DNA from: Halorientalis regularis
Lineage (GTDB): Archaea > Halobacteriota > Halobacteria > Halobacteriales > Haloarculaceae
Reading direction: 5' to 3'
Assembly (NCBI RefSeq): GCF_023698535.1
Contig: NZ_JALJCL010000019.1
Coordinates: 1-50,489 of the forward strand
DNA: 50,489 bases
This document shows positions 25,201 to 34,355 of the stretch, in pieces. A program made the translations under genes and the position numbers. Each line of letters starts with the position of its first letter. The first letter of the stretch is position 1. The notes under the pieces were generated by a model. That model was not told where the DNA came from, ran no database searches, and worked only from the letters and a program-made list of their open reading frames with translations.

Positions 25201-26432
25201 GCCAGCACGGGCTCGCCATCGGCATCCTCAGTCGTGCCCAGCCGATGGATCACTTCAGCAATATAGCGGTCAGCCACCTCGTTGTCGGCCAAGAACATGT
25301 GCTGATCATCATCGAAGAGCCCGCCGTTGTATGGGGGGATGCCAAGGTCGGCCTCGCCTTCGTCGACGAGTCGGAAGAGGTCTTCCAGCTGGCCCCAAAT
25401 CTGGGTGGCATACCCGCTGTAATCCTCGTAGGTGTCGCCGGAGGTAATGGCCTCGTGAATCTCTAGGCGGCGCTGGTCGAGGCTGAAATGCTCGTCATAT
25501 TCAGATTGCTTGTCTGGGTCGTTGGGATGGATCAGTCCCCGGGATTCGGCATAGAGGACGAACATCAACCGATACAGCAACACGAGCGATTGCTCTTTCA
25601 GCTCCGCGCGGGCGGCCGCATCGTCGGGGTCGATATCGAGATCGTTCGTATGGACAAACCCCTCCCCGAGGACACGCAGCGCCGTGAACACGTTATCCTG
25701 CAGGTCTGCACCCAGTTCCTGAGCGGCCGTCTCGGATTCGTTCCAGACCGTGTCCAGAAACGTTGTGCCGGCCGTCTCTCGAAATGCTTCGGGCCGGAAG
25801 AAGGCATAGAAGTACTTGAACGCTTCCAGGTCGCCCGTCTCCAGTAGTTCGGGCAGGTTGATCTCGTAGTAGGTTTCGGTGGCGTAGTCCTTGGTGCCGT
25901 AGAGTCGCCACTGTTTGCCGTTGGTCAGGATACCCCAGGAGACCCGTTCGGGCGTGTGTTCGAGATAGTATTTGATCTGGTGGGAGGCGTCGCGATAGTT
26001 CCGTGTCTCGTTCAATTGGGCGGTGAAATCCGCATCCCACTGTTTGGCTTCAAGCACCGCCGCGGCCTGGCCGTACATCCCCTCGATGTTACCGTCGCGT
26101 TTCTGCCCGGCGGCTTGGCGACGGGCTTCGGCCGAGCCAAAGAGCAGGCGGTCGTTGTAGCCGCTCCCACTCGGGATCGTCGTCTCCGGGAGCGAATCAA
26201 ACCCAAGGATATCGAGGACCTCATCAATCCACGAGCCCAGTAGTTCGTCTTCCTTGTATGACGCCAGCAGATCACCCTCAGCGGCCCACAGGTCCTCCAG
26301 TTCCTCGAACGCGGCCTCGGCCTCTTCGTCACAGTCCCAGTCCTCAAGATCGGTGACCCGCTCGTCGAGATAGTATCCCGAGAAGAGACTCGAATTGCGA
26401 TAGGGGGCGGTCCCCAGTGTGGCCTGACTCAT
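22266..26432 (-). CDS. Type IIG restriction-modification enzyme (Eco57I-like methylase fusion)
   Basis: 1388 residues combining nuclease and methyltransferase. Near the N-terminus a PD-(D/E)xK-like site is visible: Asp94 (GYNDRLLFG) and Glu128-x-Lys130 (VLEAKQWD). The N6-adenine methylase core has motif I LDPAMGSAHFL (about residue 540) and motif IV NPPW (about 793, in FDAVVGNPPWGADL). The C-terminal third should hold the target-recognition domain and ends in helices (DEIIYELFGVTDDEIS). It should methylate one strand of an asymmetric site and cut unmodified DNA nearby. It is a stand-alone gene between the transducer region and an integrase, typical of a mobile defence gene. No frameshift is seen. 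Confidence 0.92.
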   Translation of the reverse strand: MSQATLGTAPYRNSSLFSGYYLDERVTDLEDWDCDEEAEAAFEELEDLWAAEGDLLASYKEDELLGSWIDEVLDILGFDSLPETTIPSGSGYNDRLLFGSAEARRQAAGQKRDGNIEGMYGQAAAVLEAKQWDADFTAQLNETRNYRDASHQIKYYLEHTPERVSWGILTNGKQWRLYGTKDYATETYYEINLPELLETGDLEAFKYFYAFFRPEAFRETAGTTFLDTVWNESETAAQELGADLQDNVFTALRVLGEGFVHTNDLDIDPDDAAARAELKEQSLVLLYRLMFVLYAESRGLIHPNDPDKQSEYDEHFSLDQRRLEIHEAITSGDTYEDYSGYATQIWGQLEDLFRLVDEGEADLGIPPYNGGLFDDDQHMFLADNEVADRYIAEVIHRLGTTEDADGEPVLADYADLDTRHLGSIYEGLLEHEFRIASEEYAAVAEDGGQVWKPATEVSVAEAVESVEAGELYVVNDEGERKATGAYYTPDYVVSYIVEETIDPLLDEIRSDLEADGLEPGDRGYFGRFYQRVLDLKILDPAMGSAHFLTSATAYLTEQVMEVAREQEQQGRNEQALRRTIAKECIYGVDINGMAVELGKLSMWLETLAADQPLAFLDHHLKAGNSLVGSDITEVLADDAGNEDGQLTLMQSVARARRQTLEHVMDLMAELLAIDNESLADIKSMEEIYDEIRSDKLYQRLFEIANVHTAEQFGLDVPRDGDENGTEDAYRMLAEAIEDDDAWADVQEEDWFRTAQTMAYEEAFFHWELEFPEVFFDADGEKRADAGFDAVVGNPPWGADLGTETVEYMSGEYSLPKSANDTFAVFTKLSLQLARYNGGIGYILPSGWQTSDKYADFREWLVHTAELEKLVNLPYDVFSDAYVDSSVFVLQNTSTRIEDLSATDTVAQVINYDRKAEIDKIERESGSRVDYSRWFLDHFDEDDEYEFVSYLSKDELDLEEKIAKNGIHLSAVADIQRGITPFDLVDDGDDNYSPALDGNLRRYTYGFSGEKYVEYHDGIAEYKPERYFTGERLILRELISRQFRIQLALTDEDFVTNKSYQSILVDDDRYDAGYLLSVLNSKLLSYFHVRRSAVALRDDFPKIVLSETRSLPVPEIDFDTQTQEYPSSISPTQIEIEDGVVNIAADGGGCSVAIRPDASTHDLLATLARSTVNHHKKYRKLNTSLSDHLGNYRQGQSLTEIGFAQPPEGAGDSILHQTAEQKPNLRVGEASVERDSANTIRIQMTARYKPDREAEHQTDRWGYTETEPLPALRITDLTETEADLIEVFVPIAVDKADGFANFRGTATKTNSLIDRLRALTLPIMDDVREGLKSYIQTKQRADELERQIVQMETFIDEIIYELFGVTDDEISLVEEAVDTLGPSLRAQSE

Positions 26433-26568
26433 GCAAGTACATGGGACAGGTCACAGCACAGTAAAGAATCTGTGGGTCTGTGGACGGAGCAGGCTGGATG
26501 TCTTGTGGTTTGACCGCCTCCAATCCAACCATCAAAATTGTAACGACGCAGGACCGTGATTATTGGTG

Positions 26569-26817
26569 ATGGAAGACGTTCCACAACCAGCCGACGAACC
26601 CTACTCGACCGGCGACGAGGTGATGGTTTACGTTGCAGAGGACGATCCAGACGCGCGTCATCATGGGAAGACTGGGATAGTTGTGGACATATCGCAGGAT
26701 GCTCTTAGTACAGAGACGGGACGAGAGCTAGACTCTCACTCCTACAAGATTGAAGTAGATAGTGAGGAACTCGACGTTTGGTTTCGTCATCGGGATCTCG
26801 TGCCGAATGCCGATTGA
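26569..26817 (+). CDS. Small SH3/KOW-like beta-barrel protein
   Basis: 82 residues from the ATG at 26569. Sequence such as YSTGDEVMVYVAEDDPDARHHG, TGIVVDI and YKIEVDSEELDVWFRHRDLVP alternates strands with a glycine turn, as in small SH3- or KOW-like barrels. Similar short proteins are common in haloarchaea. It is transcribed away from the RM gene and ends just before the convergent integrase. Function unknown. Confidence 0.65.
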   Translation: MEDVPQPADEPYSTGDEVMVYVAEDDPDARHHGKTGIVVDISQDALSTETGRELDSHSYKIEVDSEELDVWFRHRDLVPNAD

Positions 26818-26835
26818 AGATGTGATGGAACAGAT

Positions 26836-28062
26836 CTATCCGTCGATTTCATTGAGCGCTTCAGTCGCGACGTCGCCGAGTTCGCCGGCTTCGATATGTG
26901 AATACCGCTCTCGGACCATTTCTTCGGAGTTATCGAGATACCGGGCGGCGACGGTGTACCCGAACGATCGAACCAGGACCTCGCCCATTCCACGCCGTCC
27001 CCCGTGGGGTGCGAGATACTGGTGCCGGGGATGGTCAACGTCGACGCCGGCGTCGTTGGTGAGTCGTTGGAGGATCGACCGCGCCCCGTCGGTCGTGATC
27101 GACTGGGGCCGAATATCCTCTTCGAGCGCGAGCAGGAGGTCGCGGACGAACTCATCGCGACGGTCTTCGATTGCAGCTGGCTGGTGGCCACGATCTGCGA
27201 GTTCTTCCTGGACGAGTGTGCCGAGCGTCCGTTGATCGAACGTGGGAAAGACTGGCCACCGGTCGGTTGGGGGCTTCAGCATCTTCCGATACTGTTTGAG
27301 GGGGTGGATGACGGGGTCGGGAAGACTGGCAGTGTCCCACTGCTGTTTCTTCCGGTAGACGTCCATGCCTCCGTCTTCGAGATTGAGGTCTTCCCATCGG
27401 ACCCCGCGTCGACGTGGATCATCCGGATCTCGAAGAAGTTCTCCCACCCGGACAGCCGTGTACGCGATGAGGAACACGAGCGCCCGATCCCGTGTCGCTT
27501 TCAGTGCCCTGTAGCGCGCTCGCTGTTTGTCTACCGCCGCCGTGTCCACCGACGGTGTTTTCTCGTAGGACTCGATAGCCTCACGCGCTTGCTGATCGAC
27601 GTGGCGGGTGAGTTCGTGGCGCTGTTCGGGTGTCCAGGCCTGCTGGTCGCCGGGTTTGCGACCGTCGTCTTCGGGCAGTGGAGCGGTCGCACTCGCTCGC
27701 TGGGCGTAGTGGGACTGTAGATACCCCTCGTTGACGCACCATCCGCACCACGCCGAGATGTAGGCATAGTAGGTCTGGACCGTGTTCTGCTTGAGTCCGC
27801 GGTCACTGGCGAGATGTCGTGCATACTCGCGGAACGCACTTTCGTCAAGGTCCTCGAATGCGGGTTCTCGGTCGACGTCGTCGGGGACGATCCCGGTCCA
27901 GTCGTCGCCACGGTCGCCGGCGGCCCACTCTGCGAACCGGTGAAGCTCCCGCTCGGCGTTACGGCGGTAGTTTCCGCCGTCTCCCCCGCGGCCTTTGCCT
28001 TTGTCCTGGAGGTAGCGATCGAAGGAACTGGCGAGTGGGGTCGGATCGTCCTGCTCAGACAT
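26836..28062 (-). CDS. Tyrosine recombinase / integrase (second)
   Basis: 408 residues from the ATG at 28062 (MSEQDD). N-terminal SAM-like DNA-binding domain (about 10-125; SSFDRYLQDKGKGRGG, TVQTYYAYISAWCGWCVNEG) and a C-terminal catalytic domain with Arg in AYTAVRVGELL (about 202), His-x-x-Arg in PHGGRRG (about 353) and Tyr in RERYSHIEAG (about 386). It is a different subfamily from the integrase at 562-1674. It probably marks the right boundary of the mobile region, beyond which a transposase and decayed genes occur. No duplicated attachment core was found by eye. Confidence 0.9.
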   Translation of the reverse strand: MSEQDDPTPLASSFDRYLQDKGKGRGGDGGNYRRNAERELHRFAEWAAGDRGDDWTGIVPDDVDREPAFEDLDESAFREYARHLASDRGLKQNTVQTYYAYISAWCGWCVNEGYLQSHYAQRASATAPLPEDDGRKPGDQQAWTPEQRHELTRHVDQQAREAIESYEKTPSVDTAAVDKQRARYRALKATRDRALVFLIAYTAVRVGELLRDPDDPRRRGVRWEDLNLEDGGMDVYRKKQQWDTASLPDPVIHPLKQYRKMLKPPTDRWPVFPTFDQRTLGTLVQEELADRGHQPAAIEDRRDEFVRDLLLALEEDIRPQSITTDGARSILQRLTNDAGVDVDHPRHQYLAPHGGRRGMGEVLVRSFGYTVAARYLDNSEEMVRERYSHIEAGELGDVATEALNEIDG

Positions 28063-28512
28063 TGAGGAACTCACCTCTGCTGCCCCCGTGTGTTGCCCGA
28101 TTTCTCGGGGGAGAGGGAATCTGCTGTGTGAATTGTGGCATTCGTGCTTACCGGAGGACGTCGGGACACTTCAAAGTGGTCGTGATTACTCGGCTAATCA
28201 CGACCAACTACACCTCCGCCAAAATCCCACGAATTCCCTACAGAGACCCCCCACAGCACTAGGAAAACACGGAGATTGTGGGGTCATAAACCACATACCG
28301 CTATATCGAATGCCAGCCGGATGGAAGTTGAGACTACAGCAGGTATAGCAGGTCTGTAATGCGTGTTTTTGGCCGAGTCGGAGTACGGAAACTGACTCAG
28401 ATTGCTCTCCAGACAGCCAATTCTGTTGAACTTCCAACCATATACGCGAATTTCAGCGACTTTCGACAGCGTAGCCACTCAGACGCCGGGCTACAACGGG
28501 GAGAAGCCGTCG
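28063..28512. other. 450-bp region without a convincing gene
   Basis: Contains the perfect 12-bp hairpin at 28177-28206, a C-rich stretch (gaccccccacagc, about 28244) and, near 28454, the probable left end of the next insertion sequence. Short open frames exist on both strands but none has recognisable features. Confidence 0.5.
28177..28206. promoter_or_regulatory. 12-bp perfect hairpin upstream of integrase
   Basis: Arms tggtcgtgatta (28177-28188) and taatcacgacca (28195-28206) around ctcggc. It lies about 115 bp upstream of the integrase start and could be an operator, an integrase arm site or a terminator. Confidence 0.55.
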
Positions 28513-30287
28513 CTATCCAATTCCCGTTTCCTTCTTCAACAGCGTTAGCGTATTGTCGGCTGTTACAATCGGTGAATGCTCGTATTCACCGGTCAACTGT
28601 ACCTGCACGAGTAAATCGACCGCCCGCCAGATCGAGTACAGGAGACACGCGAACGCGAAATAGAAGAATCGCAGTCCAAAATGCTTCGAGGTCGTCGCAC
28701 CCATAAACCGCTTGATGGACTTGTAGCCACTCTCAATCTCCCATCTGTACCCGTACTCGGTAAGAAGGCCACTCTTCCGATTCGTCATGAACACCGAGTA
28801 CTGCCGATGATCGGTGTGTTCGGAATCCTCCTTCCGGCGATAGATGAGCGTCGTTGAATGCCACTCGTTGTCACCGAGATGCAATTTCCGATCAGTCTCG
28901 TAGCGGTCCTTTCCCTTCTTGAGGAGCCGTTTCGCCTGGGCTTTCTCACTGGTCTGCATTCGCTTCGGGACGACATAGGACAGCCCGCGTTGACTCAGCA
29001 TCTCCACGATATGCTGGCTGTCGAACTCCCGATCCATTAGCACGTTATCGACGTGGACAGCCGCTTCAGCCGAGTCCAGGAGGTCCTCGACGATCTCCTT
29101 ACGCGTATCGCCTTTCCGGACTGGGCGCGCATCTAAGACGATGGGGACGGCATTCCCGACCAGTTGGACTGTCGCCCACTGGTAGGCGTACTCGTCCGTT
29201 TTCTCCTTCGTCCCGATAATCTCGTCTTCGTGGCCGGCTCGATCGCCCGTGAAGGGATCGCCCTCGGTGATGTCGATCGCGACGATGCCGGCTCGGAAGA
29301 ACTCCTCAGTCTCTGCGACACGATGCAAGAGTCGGCCGACTGCCTGTCGATACATCTCCCGCATCTGTTCGATGGAGAGGTCGCGTACATGCTCACGATG
29401 GGCGTGGCCGAGCGGTGTCCGTTCCCGACTGGACTCGTGGATGAAGCTCCGAGCGCCTTCGTTGGCGGCCAAGTTTTCTCGAAGCCCGAGATAGGTCTGG
29501 AGATCCCAGTAGGCATTCTCGTGGATCTCACACCCCTCGCCTCGGTCCAGTGAGAACGCGGGGAACGCAACATCACTGACCCGCTCAGTGACTCTCTTGG
29601 CCTCGTCTAACACTGTTTGATCGTCAGGATCTGATTCTGTATTCTCGCCACCTTGTCTGCGGCTCTGTCGGTCTGGTTCACGCGGAACAGAGACACCCGC
29701 ATTTTGGGCTTTGATGAGAATTGTTCGCGCTGCTGTCTGGACGGTGTCTTGGAGTTCGGCCGTGAACCGATGGTGCCAGCTGCGCCACAGGGTGGATTGG
29801 TTCGGCATCGAGTCCAGCCCGATCTGTTCGCAGAAATCAGGGTGCTGGGTGAGGTATTCGACGAGGGCAGTCTCGTGATCCCAGCCATGGCATTCTTTCA
29901 GCAGGAACAGGCGAAACAGCGTCTCCATCTCGTAGCTTGTCGAACCTGCATACCGGTCGTGGGCATCAAACTGGACGTATGCGAGGGGCACTGCGTGGAC
30001 GACTGGTTCGACGGCCTCGTGATCGTCATGCTGGAACCATGTCTCCGCAACAAGCCGAACGTCCGATTCCAGCGCTGGGAGGGATGAGCGATCGAACAGC
30101 AGGCCCGACTCGTATGTGGGCTACTCAGCATAGGATCGCTGGGCGATCTGCCGGAAGATGGTGCGGCGAGACTCACGTGTCAGAGCCACGGCGGGATGGT
30201 GGTGACGACACACTCAAGTAGTCGTCCAACTGCTCAGCGCAGAGGTTGTAGTCAGCATTACAGCTATTTTTCACGTCGAAACCGCTG
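28454..30287 (-). mobile_element. Insertion sequence with interrupted transposase
   Basis: About 1.83 kb. Candidate imperfect ends: cagcgactttcgac at the left (about 28454) and, reversed at the right (about 30287), cagcggtttcgac. The element carries the disrupted DDE transposase. A short piece of a related transposase recurs at 47655-47725. Boundaries are estimates. Confidence 0.5.
28513..30189 (-). pseudogene. DDE transposase interrupted by an in-frame TAG
   Basis: The frame from a GTG at 30189 (MALTRESRRTIFRQIAQRSY) runs through a TAG at 30121-30123 into PTYESGLLFDRSSLPALE and on to 28513 without any shift, 559 codons in total. The downstream part contains an N-terminal HTH region, Asp in VAIDITEGDPF, Asp in VLMDREFDSQH, and Glu in YGYRWEIESGYKSIKRFM, an IS4-superfamily DDE arrangement. 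The exact IS family is not certain. The nonsense codon removes about 22 residues from the N-terminus, so a shorter protein could start at the GTG at 29991, but the conserved N-terminal part would be lost. Confidence 0.75.
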
Positions 30288-30399
30288 AGCGATCCGCTCA
30301 CCACACGTGTGTGGATTGAGTTATCAAGCAAAACATGGTGAGGTCTGGAGTTGGATAATAACTGTCCATATCGAATGACCGTTCGTGTTACTCTTCTAT

Positions 30400-31361
30400 C
30401 TATTCGGACAGATTGAGTTCCGCGAACAGGCGTGTAGTAATGATTTGTCCGACGATATCAAGCAACTGTGCATCGTCGGACGTGTAGTCAGCAAAGAGAC
30501 CGAGCGGGATTTCACCGCCCGCGACGTCCTGATGGCCACCGCCACTCCCGACATCATCGAACGCCTCATCCAGTACATTGCGTCGTTGACGAGTCCAAAC
30601 ACGATGGCGGTCTGAACGCCCTCGAGTCTCACCAGATAATCGACGGCCTGTGGGAGCGCATCTCGTTCGGTCGTCCGGCCAACGTGAGAGATGAGTACCG
30701 CTCCGTTTATAATTCGATTGTCAATCGCGGTCGAGATCGCGTCGAGGGTTCCCCCAGACACTGACGGCGAGGAAAGCTGGCGGACCATCTCTTGATCCGC
30801 GTACTCGTGAAGATACCCCGACGCATCCTACTCCTCAGATGTCGCCCCGCGGAGGAAGTCGAGGGTGTCCGAACGGATAGCAAACAGGAGTGCTGTCGCG
30901 AGATCCGTATCCAGATCAATGTCGAGGGTGCGCACGTACTCTGTAAGGATCGTCGCAGCTGCTCCTAGTTCCTCACGATGATCGACGAACCGAGCGTCGA
31001 TATCCTCGGCAGGATGGTGGTCGATCACGATATCGACGGCCGTGTCCGGGGGAACTGTGTTGTTCTCGCCCGGGATGGAATGATCAACGAGTGCAAGTAA
31101 CGAGTCCGGCTGACGGTTCTGGACGGTCGCCGAATCGAAGGATTGGAGGTCAATGTCAAGGAGATTGACGAACGCTCGGTTTTGTTGGTGGGAAATCTCG
31201 CCACTGTAGAGGATCTGCTGTTCGTCGATGCCAGCCGGAGCCGCGATCCGACCCAATGCGAGTGCGCTCGCGAGACAATCCGGGTCGGGGTTATTGTGGC
31301 AAACGATGTTGAGATCGCTGCCCCCCTCGAGAAGGTCATCTAGCTGTTGTGGCTGACTCAT
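30400..31361 (-). pseudogene. DHH-family phosphoesterase, broken by TAG and frameshift
   Basis: A RecJ/NrnA-like phosphoesterase. The DHH domain is readable from the ATG at 31361: CHNNPDPDCLASALAL and VIDHHPAEDID. At 30828-30830 a TAG replaces what is usually a tyrosine (GATSEE-stop-DASGYLHEYADQ); the same frame continues through the DHHA1 region (GAVLISHVG, ALPQAVDYLVRLEGVQTAIVFG). At about 30580 a deletion shifts the frame, and the C-terminus resumes in another frame with VLDEAFDDVGSGGGHQDVAG, the GGGHxxxAG substrate motif, ending at 30400. A nucleolytic role in nanoRNA or c-di-nucleotide turnover is normal for the family, but this copy cannot be functional. Confidence 0.85.
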
Positions 31362-31535
31362 ACACTCATATCTACAATCTCTGTACAGTTACAGTACAGG
31401 ATAGATCAAGAAAGTGTGTTGTATAGCAGTCATACAGGGGAGGTCGAGTACAAGATACCACTCACTACGACCTGCTCACTTCTCAAACTCCCTCAACTAG
31501 ACAGTGTCACTGCCATGGATTGGTCGTTTGAATTA

Positions 31536-33272
31536 TTATTTACAGTATTCGTCCGATTCTTCGCCCCCGTCAGCCAACGCGGTCTCGCGTTTTTGTTCGA
31601 ACCACGCCCATTCTGCTGTTCGGAGTCCATCTTCTTTGAGATTCCATGGATCAGCATCCGGTACTCGCGGGCCTTCGAGCCACGAGGTGACCATATTATA
31701 GAACCAAATGAGTTGGGCAACCGTGATGATAACTGCCCCCAGCGTGGCTGCTTGATGGAGAGCCGTGAGTACGTCGACCGGGCCCACTGTGAGGTTGTAA
31801 CTTGCGTATCGGCGGGGCATTCCCAGATACCCCATCAGAAGCATTGCGAAGAACGTGATATTCACGCCCAGCATACTCAACCAGAAGTGCCACTTTGCGA
31901 GGGTCTGCTGGTACATTCGCCCTGAGACGAGCGGGAACCAGTAGTATATCGCGGCGAAGACCGCGAAGACAGTTCCGCCCATGAGGAAGTAATGGAAGTG
32001 CCCGACGACGTAATAGGTGTCGTGGAGAATGAGGTCGACCGGGATCGATGCGAGGAAGACGCCCGTCACTCCTCCAATAATCAGATTCGACACGAACCCG
32101 ATGCAGAACAGCATCGGCGTCGTGAGGCGAATCCGTCCGTTCCACATCGTTGTAATCCAGTTGAACGTTTTCACGGCTGTTGGTATTGCAATTGCGAGGG
32201 AGACAGCCATGAACGATGCCCGGAGCCTGGGATCGATTCCGCTCGCAAACATATGGTGTGCCCAGACACCAAACGAGAGGACGCCGATTGCGAGCGTCGA
32301 GTAAACCACATATTTGAACCCGAACAGTTGTCGGCCTGAGAACCGTGGCATAATCAGACTCACGAACCCCATCGCTGGGAGAATGAGAATATAGACCTCT
32401 GGGTGGCCCCAGAACCAGAAGAGATGTTGCCAGAGGATGGGCCCACCGCCGTCGACGGTGAAGAACATCGTGCCAAAGTTACGATCGAGGAGTAACATAA
32501 TCAGTGCACTCCCGAGGAGTGGGAAGGCGAACAGTATCAAGCCGGATTGTACGAGTACGGTCCACGAGAAAATATCGAGGTTTGCCCACGAAACGTTCTC
32601 GCCCCGTTCGGTGAAGATCGTCGCGATGAAATTGATTGCTCCCATCGTGACGCTGATTCCCGAGAGGTGTAGCCCCAAGAGCATGAGGTCGACAGCTGGA
32701 CTCGGCATTTGAATCGAGAGCGGAGCATACATCGTCCACGAAGTTTGAGAAGCTGGAATTGCAGGGATGAAGAAGCCCGCATACACGAGTAATGCGGATG
32801 GCGGGAGGAGCCAAAATGCAATTGCGTTGATGCGAGGGAACGCCATGTCGTCAGCTCCGATCAACAGCGGGATGAAGTAGTTTGAGAAGGCTGCCAAAAT
32901 TGGAGTCCCGAACAGAATTAGCATCGAGAGCCCATGGCTCGTCATCAGTGCATTGTAAAACGACGCAGAGATAAGATCCTGTGCGGGCGTAAGCAGCTCG
33001 AAGCGCATAATTAGCACTGTGAACCCCGCCCAGCCGAAAATGGCGACGGAGTAGACGCCATAGAGAATTCCGATGTCCTTGTGGTCGACTGTAGTCAACC
33101 AGCGGACAATCCCGAACGGCTTCTCTTGGTGTGCCGTTCCCGTTTCACTGCTTGCTCCACCGCTCCCGAGCGGCGAGTAGGAACTCCACTTCTCCATCCG
33201 TGCGAGCCAAGCAGCGACGAGGACGAGAAACACGCCCATCACGACCGTTAACAGGACCTGGGTCGTAGCCAT
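31536..33272 (-). CDS. coxA: Haem-copper terminal oxidase subunit I
   Basis: 578 residues with about 13-14 membrane helices. All metal ligands are visible: low-spin haem His in MTSHGLSMLILFG (about 110), Cu-B His with the cross-linked Tyr in WGHPEVYILILP (about 289), the His pair in WAHHMFASG (about 339), and the haem ligands in HDTYYVVGHFHYFL (about 420-428). The GHPEV glutamate places it in the A family. It reduces oxygen to water and pumps protons. The N-terminal extension has an extra membrane helix. No subunit II, III or haem-synthesis gene is adjacent, so it must rely on subunits encoded elsewhere or be a stranded gene. Confidence 0.95.
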   Translation of the reverse strand: MATTQVLLTVVMGVFLVLVAAWLARMEKWSSYSPLGSGGASSETGTAHQEKPFGIVRWLTTVDHKDIGILYGVYSVAIFGWAGFTVLIMRFELLTPAQDLISASFYNALMTSHGLSMLILFGTPILAAFSNYFIPLLIGADDMAFPRINAIAFWLLPPSALLVYAGFFIPAIPASQTSWTMYAPLSIQMPSPAVDLMLLGLHLSGISVTMGAINFIATIFTERGENVSWANLDIFSWTVLVQSGLILFAFPLLGSALIMLLLDRNFGTMFFTVDGGGPILWQHLFWFWGHPEVYILILPAMGFVSLIMPRFSGRQLFGFKYVVYSTLAIGVLSFGVWAHHMFASGIDPRLRASFMAVSLAIAIPTAVKTFNWITTMWNGRIRLTTPMLFCIGFVSNLIIGGVTGVFLASIPVDLILHDTYYVVGHFHYFLMGGTVFAVFAAIYYWFPLVSGRMYQQTLAKWHFWLSMLGVNITFFAMLLMGYLGMPRRYASYNLTVGPVDVLTALHQAATLGAVIITVAQLIWFYNMVTSWLEGPRVPDADPWNLKEDGLRTAEWAWFEQKRETALADGGEESDEYCK

Positions 33273-33370
33273 ACTCGGACTCCCGGCCCGAATTCACCTA
33301 TATTTTGAATTGGCGCACGACAACGGGATTTCAACTCGTTCTCGTTCCAATCGAGAATACGCAGTACCCC

Positions 33371-34258
33371 CTAGTTCTCGTCTTTTTTCTCGAGTTTCTG
33401 CTCGGCGTACCGGCCCCGCTGGATCGGTGCGCCGACGGTGTTCCCCCACTCGACCCACGAGCCGTAGTAGTGCTGCACCTGGTCAAGACCGAGCAATTCG
33501 TGTAGCGCAACCCATGCAAGAGCCGAGCGTTCACCGATCCGACAGTACACTATTGCTTCCTCGTCTGAGTCAGTTACCGGCTCGTATACGTCCTGGAGTT
33601 CACTAGGTGATTTGAACCGTCCATCTGCTGAAACGGCCCGACTCCATGGGATGTTAATAGCTCCAGGAATGTGACCGCCACGCTGTACCCCCTCGTTCCA
33701 TCCCGGTGGTGCGAGGACTTCACCACGGTACTCCTCCGGGGAACGGACATCCACGATCGACACGCCGCTATCGATCGCGTCTTGGACGACTTCCCTATCG
33801 ACACGAATCTCGTCGTTCACACCGGTTACCGTATAGGTCCGTTCAGATACGCATGGCTGCTCTGTACTCACCTGGCGCGATTTGTTGGTCCAGTAATCCC
33901 GCCCACCATCGACGAGTCTGACATCATCGTGCCCATAATATTTCAACAACCAATAGGCGTACGCAGCGAACCAGTTCATCATGTCACCGTACAATAGAAC
34001 GGTCGTCTCTGGAGTCACGCCGTATGACTCGAGTAATGATTCAAACTCGGCTTTCGTTGGAACGTCAAAGGTCTCGGGGTCTTGTAACTCGGCGTTCCAG
34101 TCGAGGTTAACTGCACCAGGAATGTGCCCGTCGGCATACACCTCAGTATCGACGCTGACCTCGAACAGCTGTAGAGCCGGGTCATCGTCTCGAATATCGT
34201 CAAGCCGGTTCGAAACCCACTCGGAAGAGACGAGAATGTCGTTTGCGTACGCCGCCAT
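33371..34258 (-). CDS. Thiosulfate/3-mercaptopyruvate sulfurtransferase (double rhodanese)
   Basis: 295 residues from the ATG at 34258 (MAAYANDILVSSEWV), the usual haloarchaeal start; a TTG farther upstream is unlikely. Two rhodanese domains: the N-terminal one (about 5-140) has GHIPGAVNLDW but an inactive loop (YGDMMN), and the C-terminal one has SIVDVRSPEEYRGE, GHIPGAINIPW and the active-site loop YCRIGERSA with Cys239. It should transfer sulfane sulfur from thiosulfate to cyanide or a thiol. It lies near degraded persulfide-dioxygenase-like and TauE genes, which fits a sulfur-handling region. Confidence 0.93.
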   Translation of the reverse strand: MAAYANDILVSSEWVSNRLDDIRDDDPALQLFEVSVDTEVYADGHIPGAVNLDWNAELQDPETFDVPTKAEFESLLESYGVTPETTVLLYGDMMNWFAAYAYWLLKYYGHDDVRLVDGGRDYWTNKSRQVSTEQPCVSERTYTVTGVNDEIRVDREVVQDAIDSGVSIVDVRSPEEYRGEVLAPPGWNEGVQRGGHIPGAINIPWSRAVSADGRFKSPSELQDVYEPVTDSDEEAIVYCRIGERSALAWVALHELLGLDQVQHYYGSWVEWGNTVGAPIQRGRYAEQKLEKKDEN

Positions 34259-34355
34259 CTTGATTACAGATTTTTTCTGAACGCGTTTTAACTTCGTGTT
34301 GTAGTCCGCCAACTACCGTGATTCCAACTCACCGAATACACACGATGCTTTGTTG

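Noticed and set aside
30121-30830. TAG codons as pyrrolysine or readthrough sites
   Set aside because: The DHH gene is also frameshifted and the surrounding DNA is full of pseudogenes, so ordinary decay is simpler; no Pyl or suppressor tRNA genes seen here.
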